Positions 12,502 to 25,383 of a stretch of 64,000 bases of DNA are shown piece after piece (within the stretch, counting starts at the first letter, position 1; the number at the start of each line of letters is the position of its first letter). The notes under the pieces are model-generated. The model ran no database searches and was not told the origin of the DNA. It was given only the letters and a program-made list of their open reading frames with translations. The translations under genes were made by a program, and so were the position numbers. This DNA is from Siphonodentalium dalli (lineage: Eukaryota; Mollusca; Scaphopoda; Gadilida; Siphonodentaliidae), in the NCBI GenBank assembly GCA_032622095.1, contig CP136063.1, forward strand, positions 178,913,956 to 178,977,955, in the 5' to 3' direction.

Positions 12502-12626
12502 TTCAACATCATCACTTGTGACCAAGTCACTCCACAGATCAAATGTATTCTCCCGATGTACCTTAAAGATACGGGCGGCGTTGGTGGTGGGTATGCTGTT
12601 AAAATATTCACCTCCGCCAAAAACAG
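12502..12626 (-). CDS. Exon-like segment, unknown protein (copy 1)
   Basis: On the minus strand a 125-nt stretch lies between a plausible acceptor (TCTGTTTATAG) and donor (GAA|GTGAGT). Read in the frame that ends in phase 0, it gives 41 uninterrupted codons with a protein-like composition, including FGGGEYFNSIP, AARIFKVHRE and NTFDLWSDLV. The local base composition is more GC-rich than its surroundings. I do not recognise the family and see no partner exons with confidence; the tandem units at 9992-11930 carry a possible terminal exon on the same strand. It may be an exon of a real gene or a captured gene fragment. Confidence 0.4.
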
Positions 12627-12762
12627 CTATAAACAGAAAGAATAGTAAAATATTGACAATAAGAAATATGGCATAAACAGTATGTTATTGTCAAATGTTT
12701 TTCCTTTGTTATGTAAACAAAAGCACACAAAAACGTTACAGAACCTGGCTTTTGTTTAAATC

Positions 12763-12830
12763 GGGATATGGTAAACACAAAGAGCGTTATTTGTTACTGT
12801 TTTCCTGATATGGAAATAATAAAGAGCGAT
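12763..12830 (-). repeat. Family J interspersed repeat fragment
   Basis: Contains AAAGAGCGTTATTTG and CCTGATATGGAAATAATAAAGA, the two marker words of family J (compare 35448, 41452, 61882 and 63800). Recurs at 17973 in the duplicated copy. Confidence 0.6.
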
Positions 12831-13652
12831 TATATCATTTGTGTGTGATTAGCCAATAGAATTGAGCTGTGTTGTGTATAAAGAGAAACAAAACTGCTGT
12901 AACACGAGCAGGCTCTTGTTTACGTACACCATCGTACGTCTTGATGACAATATACTATTTACGGTATACGCGCTGATTATGTTTGACATATGAACAAAAC
13001 TATATATTATATATTTTAATATTCCTTCTGTTGATGGCAATTTGAACAAATATGAATATTTCTGCAACGGACGCCGCCCGTGCCTTTAATTCACATCACA
13101 AGTTTTTAAATGAAAACAATCAACTGAAAATAATCAGATATATCTAAATCTAAATGTATCATCCAGAAACCAAAATAGTTTGCAAAGGACTACATCTCCG
13201 GTGAAACTGGGCGGACCTCACTCGTTGTCGAACTTGACCTTTGTCCCTAATCAATAAGCTCACATACCAAATATTGTTTAATTTCATAAGTATTACTGAA
13301 GATATCTTCTGGGTGAACACCGGTGAATTATATATAGTCGCCGAATTTGTTTTCGGGGAACAAAAACAAAATTGCAACACTAATACTGGCATACCCCACG
13401 ACATTAAATTGAAACATAGACAGGATTCAACCCAAATTCTAAATAAACAATGGATAAATTACTCTTATGGGAAAAACGCGAATATCACAAATATTTCACC
13501 GAAAGCCCTTTTGACGTTGAACATCCCAAACTCCAGGCAGAGTACCTCCCATCGCTCCACTGAGATACCACTGCCACGGGGACATTTGGTAAGGATTTCT
13601 GACATGATCTTAGTTCTTATGTTTGAGGATTAAATTGGCTATGTCTGGCTTA

Positions 13653-14730
13653 GGGTGGATACACACATGCATGTAATCTCTGTAAATATCGTGTATTTGG
13701 CGTTTTACATGGATCACACACACCCTGTAATATGTGTCCGCTGACAACCCAATCATTGCGACTGTGTTTGACCACAGTGAGTTAAACTCTGAACCGCTGA
13801 AGAGCCGTTGACTGGGACGAAGTCGTCAGGCCGCTTAAAATAATTATTCGCGCGATAACTCAAATGGTCGACGTTCTGTTTAAATCATTGTCAGTCTTCT
13901 ATTGATGTTAATACCAGTGATGGCCTCTTCCCCAACGCAGGGGGCTATGAGCCCCAACATGCACGGGGAGCTATATTATCCCAGAAGCTACCGAATTCAC
14001 CATTGCATATTTCCTCGACGGGGGTGTGCATGCAGCACCCTGATTCCTGACACCCTGCTTTATAAATATCGTAGTAATGTATGTCGTGTCTGTTTTATAC
14101 GAGTGATTAATCTAATATGCAGCAATTTATGCTATTCATATAATTATGAACATATTATACAGCTTTAAATTTGAATGCATTGTATTGCTGTTTGTCTTCA
14201 TTCTGCGAAAGGGTTGCCTAGCTACGAGTTCCCAACTACGTCACATTTCTTCTCTTGTGTTATACAGTTATACATGTATACGCAAAATTTACAACTATGG
14301 AATATTTAAGTAAAACATTATATTGTAATTCTTGCCTAGATATCGCGGCTGATACATTCAATTAACTCCCTTAGTTATTGGAAGCTTTCGAGAACCAGCC
14401 CCTCCCCCAATCATGGATTATGGTCGAAAATGTTATAATTCAAGCTTGTGACAGTTAGGAGCTTGCTCAACCTTTGGCTTGAGAAACATAGATATCAATG
14501 GGGGGGGGGGGTGTCACTCTTTTTAATTTCAACGCTGTACCTGCATTATTTTTTGGCGCTATAATGAATATTTGCAATCCCAATTGAATTAGTGTTATCA
14601 CATGAGCTCGCTCTTAAATTATCAGAGAAATCTCAACAAGCTGGTATCATCCTATAAAAGAATTCTGCATATTTTATTTTTGTTTTGGATGACCCTGTTT
14701 CCAAGAAATGACAGAAACAAATCAAGTATA
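13653..14730 (+). mobile_element. Fold-back element arm caught in duplication copy 1 (partial)
   Basis: Begins with the terminus GGGTGGATACACACATGC after TTA and is the same sequence as the left arm at 18863. It stops at 14730, inside the arm, where the second 5.2-kb copy begins. It is therefore a truncated arm without spacer or partner arm. Confidence 0.8.
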
Positions 14731-14731
14731 C

Positions 14732-14757
14732 TGTCCTACTTAGTTGTGATTTTTTAA

Positions 14758-14842
<85 letters not shown>

Positions 14843-17800
14843 ATCTATATGTTATATATATATTGCACATTTACCCACTGCGAGGGTCTCGGTCCCTTTA
14901 AAGTTCCAAGCTGGAAGATACCAGCTTTCATTGCTTGTGACACATCTTATCACTCACACCGTGTCGTCATTGTTGTTTTCCTATTCCAGTCAGGGCACCT
15001 GGTTTAGTCTTCTCAGAGCTAAGCCTTTCATTTCCGCGTCGAACCTTTGTACTCTCTCAATGCGATTTGATGTTTAGTTCCTACATTCTCGCGAAGATTT
15101 ATTTGGGATATTTTCGAATCTCTGGTTGTTTGCATGGTGCATGGTGGATTTTTCATCGGCTACTCAGACAATGAAAATGTGTAAACAGGCAGTCATTCAA
15201 ACAAGACAATCGAAGCAACGTTTGCAGTGGTTACTATGCAATGTCTAAATCAAACTCGAGACATACACCGGAGACCTTGAGTTTCAGGTCAAGGTTTAAG
15301 GGAAGCAAATCGTCTTCCTCATACTCTCTGGGTCCTGGCCAAAGCCTAGCGTTTATACGGGACGAGATCCAGTAGATACCATTTGATCAATGGATAAGAG
15401 TAGATTTATTGAAGATGGCGCCGTGGTCATTGTTTCTGTTTCTTTCTGCGTCGCACCGCTGCCCTTCATATCAGTCCCATATCTCTTTAGCTGAAAATCC
15501 CGAGATTATGCTCACCTTTGTTACATTTTGGGCTCAAAATATGTCAAGATATATCTTAAATACTGTTATATGCACTTTGTATATATGTCACAGAAAAACT
15601 TATTAAAGTCATAACATTAAAACAATTGGTTCCGACTGTTATTCAGTGCCCAACAATAGGAATCACTGGGGCGTGGCTATATATAGTATATAAGTATGTC
15701 CGTTAGTGTATATATTACTTGATTTTTTTGTATTAAATCATGTGTATTCTAAGTTGAAAAAAGGGCCGTAATTCATGTAACAATAATTGGACGAAACCAA
15801 TATAGATGCGTGTATTGTAGGCTGAGAAACACATACCAACTTTGGTTCTGATAAAAGACAAGACAACCGAAGAAACGTGTTCAGTGGTTACTATGCAATG
15901 TCTAAATCAAACTCGAGACATACACCGGAGACCTTGAGTTTCAGATCAAGGTTTAATGGAAGCAAATCGTCTTCCTCGTACTTTCTGGGTCCTGGCCAAA
16001 GCCTAGCGTTTATACGGGACGAGATCCAGTAGATACCATCTGATCAATGGATAAGAGTAGATTTATTGAAGATGATGCTGTGGTCATTGGTTCTGTTTCT
16101 ATCCGAGTCGTACCACCACCCTTCATGTCAGTCATATTATGTATGTAGATGAAAGTCCCATGGACGGCTGACGCCTGAAATTATGCTCGCCTTTGATATA
16201 TTTGGGGCTCAAAACATATCAAGAAATACGTTAAATACTTGTATGTGCACTTTGTATATGTCACAGAAAAACTTATTGAAGTCATAACATTAAAACAATT
16301 GGTTCCGACTTCTATTCCGCGTTAAACAATAAGAGCATCACTGGAGCATGGCTGTATATAGTATATAAGTAGTGTATATATTACTTGATTGAAAAAGGGC
16401 CATAACTCATGTAACAATAATTGGACTAAACCAATATAGATGCATGTATTATTGGCTGAGAAATACACATACCAACTTTGGTTCTGATCAAAGACATAAC
16501 AATCAAAGCAACGGTTACTATGCAATCTCTAAATCAAACTCGAGACATACACCGGAGACCTTGAGTTTCAGATCAAGGTTTAAGGGAAGCCAATCGTCTT
16601 CTTCATACTTTCTGGGTCCTGGCCAAAGACTAGATACCATTTGATCAATGGATAAGAGTAGATTTATAGAAGATGGCGCTGTGGTCATTGGTTCTGTTTC
16701 TATCCGAGTCGTACCACAACCCTTCATATCAGTCCCATATCTCTTTAGCTGAAAATCCCATGAGGGTTGACGTGTCAGATTATGCTCATCTGTGTTACAA
16801 TTTGGGCTCAAAATATTTCAAGATATACGTTAAATACTGTTATATGCACTTTGTATATGTCGCAGAAAAAAATGTATTGAAGTCATAACATTAAAACAAT
16901 TGGTTCCGACTTCTCTTCAGGGTGGAACAACATGAGCACCACTGGGGTGTGGCTATATATAGTATATAACTACGTCCGTTAGTGTACTTGAATTTTGTTT
17001 TATTAAATCAGGTGTATTCTAAGTTGAAAACGGCCTTAACTCGTGTAACAATAATTGGACTGAACAAATAGTAGAACTTTGTTTGTATATATTTGCCTGG
17101 GAAACACACTAATACCAATTTTTGTATCAGATCAAAGAATGCAAACTGGATTCTTACTGGAGTTATCGGTCGAAAACAAAAAAAACGTTAACGGATCGAC
17201 GGATGGACATATACCCCGCATATACACTTGTGAGCTGACCTATTTGTGGGCTGCGACCATGTACCTATGGGTTGAAGCGTCCACTCTCCGGCAAGTAGTG
17301 GGTGGAGGCCAAATTTAGTGGGGTGCAAGATATTAAAAGTCAGCAAATCAATAAATATAAAGACTTTGGTAACTAATTATGGATCAAATATGCATAAATT
17401 GAATTGTCAATTTAGACCTAGTGATGTTGATATATAAGATATATAAGCAGTTTAGTCGAAACTGTTGTTACACAAACTTCTGAAGATGTTTTGCCAATTA
17501 TTGTCCACCCCATATGGTCCAAATGGTGTCAAATTTATAGATCAGATATGTAGAAAACAGACCTGTGCCGTGGGATGCAGAAAATTCAATGCTTTGATTG
17601 GAATATAACGTCTGTTTTTGAGATGGAAAACATGTGAAGTAATTTGTTTACGTGCATGTGGCGTGACTAACAGAAATCCATCTGGAGCTCACAAACACAA
17701 CTTATACTCACTTCAACATCATCACTTGTGACCAAGTCACTCCACAGATCAAATGTATTCTCCCGATGTACCTTAAAGATACGGGCGGCGTTGGTGGTGG

Positions 17801-19941
17801 GTATGCTGTTAAAATATTCACCTCCGCCAAAAACAGCTATAAACAGAAAGAATAGTAAAATATTGACAATAAGAAATATGGCATAAACAGTATGTTATTG
17901 TCAAATGTTTTTCCTTTGTTATGTAAACAAAAGCACACAAAAACGTTACAGAACCTGGCTTTTGTTTAAATCGGGATATGGTAAACACAAAGAGCGTTAT
18001 TTGTTACTGTTTTCCTGATATGGAAATAATAAAGAGCGATTATATCATTTGTGTGTGATTAGCCAATAGAATTGAGCTGTGTTGTGTATAAAGAGAAACA
18101 AAACTGCTGTAACACGAGCAGGCTCTTGTTTACGTACACCATCGTACGTCTTGATGACAATATACTATTTACGGTATACGCGCTGATTATGTTTGACATA
18201 TGAACAAAACTATATATTATATATTTTAATATTCCTTCTGTTGATGGCAATTTGAACAAATATGAATATTTCTGCAACGGACGCCGCCCGTGCCTTTAAT
18301 TCACATCACAAGTTTTTAAATGAAAACAATCAACTGAAAATAATCAGATATATCTAAATCTAAATGTATCATCCAGAAACCAAAATAGTTTGCAAAGGAC
18401 TACATCTCCGGTGAAACTGGGCGGACCTCACTCGTTGTCGAACTTGACCTTTGTCCCTAATCAATAAGCTCACATACCAAATATTGTTTAATTTCATAAG
18501 TATTACTGAAGATATCTTCTGGGTGAACACCGGTGAATTATATATAGTCGCCGAATTTGTTTTCGGGGAACAAAAACAAAATTGCAACACTAATACTGGC
18601 ATACCCCACGACATTAAATTGAAACATAGACAGGATTCAACCCAAATTCTAAATAAACAATGGATAAATTACTCTTATGGGAAAAACGCGAATATCACAA
18701 ATATTTCACCGAAAGCCCTTTTGACGTTGAACATCCCAAACTCCAGGCAGAGTACCTCCCATCGCTCCACTGAGATACCACTGCCACGGGGACATTTGGT
18801 AAGGATTTCTGACATGATCTTAGTTCTTATGTTTGAGGATTAAATTGGCTATGTCTGGCTTAGGGTGGATACACACATGCATGTAATCTCTGTAAATATC
18901 GTGTATTTGGCGTTTTACATGGATCACACACACCCTGTAATATGTGTCCGCTGACAACCCAATCATTGCGACTGTGTTTGACCACAGTGAGTTAAACTCT
19001 GAACCGCTGAAGAGCCGTTGACTGGGACGAAGTCGTCAGGCCGCTTAAAATAATTATTCGCGCGATAACTCAAATGGTCGACGTTCTGTTTAAATCATTG
19101 TCAGTCTTCTATTGATGTTAATACCAGTGATGGCCTCTTCCCCAACGCAGGGGGCTATGAGCCCCAACATGCACGGGGAGCTATATTATCCCAGAAGCTA
19201 CCGAATTCACCATTGCATATTTCCTCGACGGGGGTGTGCATGCAGCACCCTGATTCCTGACACCCTGCTTTATAAATATCGTAGTAATGTATGTCGTGTC
19301 TGTTTTATACGAGTGATTAATCTAATATGCAGCAATTTATGCTATTCATATAATTATGAACATATTATACAGCTTTAAATTTGAATGCATTGTATTGCTG
19401 TTTGTCTTCATTCTGCGAAAGGGTTGCCTAGCTACGAGTTCCCAACTACGTCACATTTCTTCTCTTGTGTTATACAGTTATACATGTATACGCAAAATTT
19501 ACAACTATGGAATATTTAAGTAAAACATTATATTGTAATTCTTGCCTAGATATCGCGGCTGATACATTCAATTAACTCCCTTAGTTATTGGAAGCTTTCG
19601 AGAACCAGCCCCTCCCCCAATCATGGATTATGGTCGAAAATGTTATAATTCAAGCTTGTGACAGTTAGGAGCTTGCTCAACCTTTGGCTTGAGAAACATA
19701 GATATCAATGGGGGGGGGGGGGTGTCACTCTTTTTAATTTCAACGCTGTACCTGCATTATTTTTTGGCGCTATAATGAATATTTGCAATCCCAATTGAAT
19801 TAGTGTTATCACATGAGCTCGCTCTTAAATTATCAGAGAAATCTCAACAAGCTGGTATCATCCTATAAAAGAATTCTGCATATTTTATTTTTGTTTTGGA
19901 TGACCCTGTTTCCAAGAAATGACAGAAACAAATCAAGTATA
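14732..19941. repeat. 5.2-kb direct duplication, copy 2
   Basis: Second copy of 9522-14730, directly adjacent in the same orientation. It includes its own AT microsatellite (14760-14841), three tandem units and exon-like segment. The following bases (AAATCGACCGGCTC) continue the fold-back arm that copy 1 lacks, so copy 2 holds the original right context. Confidence 0.95.
17712..17836 (-). CDS. Exon-like segment, unknown protein (copy 2)
   Basis: Identical to 12502-12626, with the same splice-like borders and open frame. The identity follows from the 5.2-kb duplication and is not independent evidence for coding. Confidence 0.35.
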
Positions 19942-21291
19942 AAATCGACCGGCTCTAATCCACTTTTCGAAATGAATTATAACTCGTGAAAAACAGCAAC
20001 ATATATCAGACAAGAATTACTCATTTCGGCATCCATGAAAGAAGACATGTTTATGACTGGCCTGAAATTTCTTGGTGGCAGTTTGTTTGATAATGGCTTA
20101 TAACTACTCACTGGTGAAATTGACCTCTCGCGCGCAGGTGATTAATTTTGTCAATTATTGGTGTGGCCATGTAAAAAGTGGATTAGAGCCGGTCGATTTT
20201 ATACTTGATTTGTTTCTGTCATTTCTTGGAAACAGGGTTATCCAAAACAAAAATAAAATATGCAGAATTCTTTTATATGATGATACCGGCTTGTTGAGAT
20301 TTCTCTGATAATTTGAGAGCGAGCTCATGTGATAACATTAATTCAATTGGGATTGCAAATATTCATTATAGCGCCAAAAAATAATGCAGGTACAGCGTTG
20401 AAATTAAAAAGAGTGACACCCCCCCCCCCCCCATTTATATATATGTTTCTCAAGCCAAAGGTTGAACAAGCTCCTAACTGTCACAAGCTTGGATTATAAC
20501 ATTTTCGACCATAATCCATGATTGGGGGAGGGGCTGGTTCTCGAAAGCTTCCAATAACTAAGGGAGTTAATTCAATGTATCAGCCGCGATTATCTGGGCA
20601 AGAATTACAATATAATGTTTTACTTAAATATTCCATAGTTGTAAATTTTGCGTATACATGTATAACTGTATAACACAAGAGAGGAAAGGTGACGTAGTTG
20701 GGAACTCGTAGCTAGGCAACCCTTTCGCCGAATGAAGACAAACAGCAACACCATGTATTCAAATTTAAAGCTGTATAATATGTTAATAATTATGTGAATA
20801 GCATAAATTGCTGCATATTAGATTAATCACTCGTAGAAAACAGACACGACAGACATGACTACGATATTTATAAAGCAGGGTGTCATGATTCAGGGTGCTG
20901 CGTGCACACCCCCCGTCGAGGAAATATGCAATGGTGAATTCGGTAGCTTCTGGGATAATATAGCTCCCCGTGCATGTTGGGGGTCATAGCCCCATGCGTT
21001 GGGGAAGAGACCATCACTGGTATTAACAGCAATAGAAGACTGACAATGATATAAACAGAACGTCGACCATTTGAGTTATCGCGCAAATAATTATTTTAAG
21101 CGGCCTGACGACTTCGTCCCAGTCAACGGCTCTTCAGCGGTTCAGAGTTTAACTCACTGTGGTCAAACACAGTCGCAATGATTGGGTTGTCAGCGGACAC
21201 ATATTACACGGTGTGTATGATCCATGTAAAACTCCAAATACACGATATTTACAGAGATTACATGCATGTGTGTATCCACCCTTAGTTCATT
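18863..21291. mobile_element. Large fold-back element with TTA target duplication
   Basis: About 2.43 kb. Left arm 18863-19967 and right arm 20174-21291 are inverted copies, with a 206-bp spacer between. Termini are GGGTGGATACACACATGCAT and its inverse. TTA flanks both sides (18860-18862 and 21292-21294). A 3-bp TWA duplication points to PIF/Harbinger-type insertion, but no transposase is present. Arms differ by scattered substitutions and small indels, so they are not a recent perfect copy of each other. Related sequence is at 55113-57069. Confidence 0.8.
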
Positions 21292-21294
21292 GTT

Positions 21295-22080
21295 CTTATC
21301 AATACCGAAATAATTACCATTATTGCAAACTTGTGGTGGTCAAAATAAGATAATAGGCGACTAAATATAGTTCCGACGATAAGTAAAAATAGATGCATCG
21401 GTCCGCAAAGTACCATCCTTGTGTCAGTGATATATCGCAGTGATAACGGAGAGGGCGCTGCATGGAGTTTGTGAACATCCTAGTAAATTTCATATATACA
21501 GAAGGATAATTTTGGAACGAAAAAGGTGAACAACGTCATTTGGCCCCCTTTGAAAGTCCTCCTGTATGGTGGTGAACATCCGCACCGAATTTCACCCATG
21601 CAGATCTGACATTTTATGTGTGGAACGTCGTTTCCGCGATGTTATGGGTTAATATAATGTTCACTATAGAAACATACCAGCCAATGCAATTTGAACCAAA
21701 TAAGTCAGCCTAATGCAAGTACTATATACACACACGATGTGTTCATGCGTGTAGTCTTTGTTTCTAGCAACAGACCAAACAGACAGAAATAGATGGAATT
21801 AAATCCAGACAAAACAACACACGTGTCGTAGCATGGCATTCTCAGTGACAATAGGATTTAAATCATGTTTCATTTTCCGAAACACAACTGGTTGAGCATT
21901 TCAGTCGAGGGGATGTCATACATATTATGAATTAACAGAGAGGGGTGACTGCTGCTTACTAGTAAATTATCATAATGATGGATATATGTAAGGTATTGTG
22001 TGGTGTGTCGTGCAGCACAAAGTTGACTTATGCCCCCCCCCTTCCCGCCGGTGTTCCTTGACAAATTCTCCGATTCAAAA
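21295..22080. other. No gene; start matches the reverse of 40.9-41.1 kb
   Basis: 21295-21480 matches, inverted, 40900-41130 (markers: TCAATACCGAAATAATTACC and GATAATAGG). The rest shows no recognisable feature. Confidence 0.5.
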
Positions 22081-22297
22081 GTATGGTAATTATAATAAAA
22101 ATGAGTTGATGACTCGACTCATAAACTCATTTTCATTATAATTATCATGTTGTTTTTCATCGTCCATAGAGCACAAGAGTGTATTTTTGCACTAATACAT
22201 AATTATCATGTATTCATTCATTTGTTGCATATATTCTGTTGAGTAACAAGGGCGATGGTCCCGTAATGGTCGGATTTAGTGTACAGTACCCCTTTAA
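22081..22297. mobile_element. MITE family D, right part only
   Basis: Matches the right half of the complete copy at 62063-62406, ending GTGTACAGTACCCCTTTAA. The hairpin centre (AAAATGAGTT...AACTCATTTT) is kept; the left terminus is absent. Confidence 0.75.
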
Positions 22298-22927
22298 ACA
22301 ACAGTTGGGGTTCCTACGACCATCGGGGAGAAATCGGCATGGCATCAGCATCGTAGCATTCCAGTTGATCAGGAGACGCAACAGAGGGGTTTGATCTCAC
22401 GCCCTATCTTTGTTCAGGATTTTCAACTTTTGGAAATATGTTTGAAATAACAGTTGCAAATTTGAGACAATAAAATAATTGTTTCTGGTAGTCTGATTTT
22501 CCAATTAAACGTCCGTGTAAAGCGTGTTGTTTTTAAACCAAGATTTGTAATTGTTTCTTATGTCCTTATATTCAGATTTAAATGAAACCCAGTTGGAAAT
22601 TTTCAACCACAGGGGCGTTAGGTTGGTATTTCCCAACAATTGGACAGGTTGAAATATCAGCTGGAACTTAAAAAATTCAAGGGGTGCAAATTTATACGGT
22701 TGGGCATTTGGTCTGGTTGAAATGGACTCAAAGCCTTCGAAGTAAGTTAAATAACATTCAGACCAAAATATTTGAACTTACTACACGATTAGCGATGCGT
22801 GTTGAAAATTCACATGTCGTAACAGTTTTTTTTCCATGACAATTGTTTTAACACGTGAAATTTCAGTATGACAGAACTGTCAGTAGTGAACACAAGAACA
22901 AAGTTTATCTATATATACATGTTCTTC
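22298..22927. other. No gene seen
   Basis: AT-rich sequence. 22590-22720 has repeated words around GGTTGAAAT and TTCAACC but no clear element. Confidence 0.35.
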
Positions 22928-23085
22928 TTAATCCTTTAATGGCGGGAGCTGCATTAAAGATCACGTGCCAGTGCATTCTCTTATATATGCGAGTCTCACA
23001 GGGAGCCTCGTAAATATAAGAGAATGCATCAGCTTACAAGGTCAATGTAAATGTTGTTATGCCAATGCATTATCTAATATATATT
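22928..23085. mobile_element. MITE family A copy, left part
   Basis: Begins TTAATCCTTTAATGGCGGGA and contains the hairpin CATTCTCTTATATATGCGAG / CTCGTAAATATAAGAGAATG. It ends abruptly near 23085, where another repeat (with GTCTGTTTGTTTGTTGTTTG) begins. Confidence 0.7.
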
Positions 23086-23089
23086 TTGG

Positions 23090-24055
23090 GACTTCTGTCT
23101 GTTTGTTTGTTGTTTGTCTGTTAGCTATGGCCGGGAAAACGGCTGAACCGATTGAGCTCAAACTTCCAATCTAAGGTTATAAATCCACGGACAGTGTTTA
23201 CCGCCGTTTTGGAGAAGCTCAGAGCACCCATTCTCCACTCCCAGTCACAAAAAATGACCGCCATCGACACGATGGGATTAATCGCGTTGATAGTTAAAGA
23301 GCGTTCGTATCCGCAGTGTCGTTGATAAAGAGCGTATGCGTGTAATGTGATTCTTACGTCTGGCTCCACACGCGAGCGTGACTATATCCAGAGATGAGCG
23401 TGTTGTGTGATTCTTACGTACTTAGGGCTTCCTAGGAACGGGGGAGATTTTCATCGTGTCAGTTTTTTCGCCCGAGGTGATCTTCACCTTGAAACGGGTA
23501 CCCACAAATGATATATATGTGTGTGTCCTTTATAGACTCGAACCGATTGAGCTCAAACTTGCTACCCACGAGAAGTGTCATGGACGGGTTAAATTGTGAC
23601 CCCGACCTTACCTTGACCTTGAAAATGATCAATTCAAGGTCAAATCGGGTAAAACTGGCGGATTTCCGCGAAATTTTACACCTAGGTGCAGCATGAGACG
23701 AACCACGCCAGTTGTGATTCTTATGTCTGTCTTCGTAATTAGGGGTTCCAAGGAACGGGGGAGATTTTCATCGGGTAAGTTTTTCCGCCAGAGGTTATCT
23801 TCACCTTGAAACGGGTACCCACAAACGTACCTCTTTTAGGGACGGTTACCATCACGGGACGGGTACTATCATTTCTCTTGATTAAAAAGGCAGAATTAAC
23901 TCAAATTAAATTAAAAAATTAACGGATTTCAACCAAATTTGATACCAAGGGTTACTTTTGTCGGGGGAGTGTTTTGGACGCGTCAAATCGTTACCCCGGC
24001 CTGACCTTGACCTTCAAAATGGTCAATTCAAGGTCAAAGCCCGGACGAAGTCGGG
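23090..24055. repeat. Diverged two-unit repeat with TCAAGGTCA palindromes
   Basis: 23425-23510 and 23744-23825 share GGAACGGGGGAGATTTTCAT and CACCTTGAAACGGGTACCCA. 23614-23642 and 24002-24036 both carry TGACCTTGA followed about 11-17 bp later by the inverse TCAAGGTCA. The phrase ACCGATTGAGCTCAAACTT occurs twice (23147 and 23539). No coding content is recognised. Confidence 0.65.
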
Positions 24056-24062
24056 TCACCTG

Positions 24063-24172
24063 CTATTCTTATATATGCGAGGCTCATTATGGGAGACTTG
24101 CATTTTTTAGGAGAATCCTATGGCACAGGGTTTTCGCAAAATTTCATGAAGTTCCAGTCGTGATGTTTCATA
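24063..24172. mobile_element. Degenerate MITE family A fragment
   Basis: Keeps ATTCTTATATATGCGAGGCTC and GGCACAGGGTTTTCGCAAAA. The right terminus is decayed to CATGAAGTTCCAGTCGTGAT and the left one is missing. Confidence 0.55.
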
Positions 24173-25027
24173 CATATATGTTTTTCACATTTACCAACTG
24201 CACGTGCATTGGGTCCCTTTCAATGACGGTGCAGTTGGGGATTCAAACAAAGACCATATATATAGCTCTCCCCATGTCTCTTGAGACTATAATAAAGAAG
24301 ATGAATGTAATGCAAAATAATTTCATTTTATTTGAACATGATTATCTATATTTCATAACACAGCCCAGCTGTTTGGATACATCAATTAATATTAATCAAT
24401 CAATTAACATACATATTAAGGCGAGACATATATGGCACTGTGTCGGTGGTGACTAGCTTCGGCTTTTTAGTGCGTTACTATTCACTATTCTGCCAATGAA
24501 TTAACTAGGAGTTAGACAAATTGTGATAAATTTCTTTGCTGGACAGCTATTTGAAAAGATCAAGTTAATATTGAATAAGATAAGATTAGAAAAAGGTCAT
24601 ACATCGTTCCACGATTCTGCTCTCCGAAGACCAATCGGGATGCCATTAGGCTCAATAACTGTTATCTTTTACCATAAGATTACATTCCTAATCCACAAAA
24701 TTAGAGCAAAGGCAAAAGGACAATTTTTTCGATTTTGCAAATTACAAACAGTGGCAGAGTAATGTCATTGCACGATCCATTCCAAAATGTTTCCCTATAC
24801 ACATACATGTGTGAAAAGAAGCATCTTGGTTATAGTTATAGATAAATGAACTGACGTGATAGTGGAAGATGAACACAACGTGAGGTAAGAAGTGTGATAT
24901 TCTTGTTGCAACTTGATTTTGGATAACAAAAAAAACGTTTGCTGTCTTCTCAATTCAAAATTTAACCAGTTATTAAAGATATAGTTACGCCAGAATTGAA
25001 AACAACGATTAACAAATTCACAATTGA
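24173..25027. other. No gene seen
   Basis: AT-rich DNA with short open frames only. No splice-bounded exon or repeat with clear ends is supported. Confidence 0.35.
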
Positions 25028-25257
25028 TTTACTAAATGCCCATTGGCGAGTAGTTCCATTAGGAAATGTTCAGATAATAAGTTCAACAAACTACCGTGAA
25101 CACGTCGTACCAATTAATGTGATTACTTCTGCACTTGTATTATCTTTTCGTTTATATGTAGTCTGCTCATTTTACATAAACACGACTCCACATTAATAAT
25201 AGACAATTCCAATGTATTCTTTTATAGCTGGTGGGAGAATCCATTTTGAAAAGAAAG
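25028..25257. mobile_element. MITE family B copy, inverted orientation
   Basis: Reads in reverse relative to 3435. It begins TTTACTAAATGCCCATTGGCGA, contains GTTCAGATAATAAGTTCAAC, and ends near CCAATGTATTCTTTTATAGC and GGGAGAATCCATTTT. Terminal TTAA is not clear. Confidence 0.6.
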
Positions 25258-25383
25258 GTTTATTGATTGGATCAACAAACCGCCTTGATCTTTTACTGTG
25301 AATATTCATGTACATGAACTAAACGTGAATTCATACATTATCAGAATATAATCAGTTGGAGAATTCATTCAGAAATCACATGC

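Larger units (their letters stand above)
9522..14730. repeat. 5.2-kb direct duplication, copy 1
   Basis: Everything from TGTCCTACTTAGTTGTGATT to AATCAAGTATA recurs at 14732-19941 with a constant offset of 5210 bp. The only difference I see is one extra G in the G run near 19711. The junction carries a single extra C at 14731. The right breakpoint lies inside an arm of the fold-back element that is complete at 18863-21291. Confidence 0.95.

Noticed and set aside
13560-13610. tRNA-like A and B box words on the minus strand (GGTATCTCAGTGG, GTTCAACGTC)
   Set aside because: No cloverleaf can be formed and the related sequence at 41230 lacks the second box; a tRNA gene or SINE head is not supported.
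13902-14168. 88-codon open frame in the fold-back arm, seen in four copies (also 19112, 20883 inverse and 55972 inverse)
   Set aside because: Two copies are identical only because of the 5.2-kb duplication, one is frameshifted, and the fourth differs at about ten amino acids, which does not look like selection for a protein. No domain recognised.
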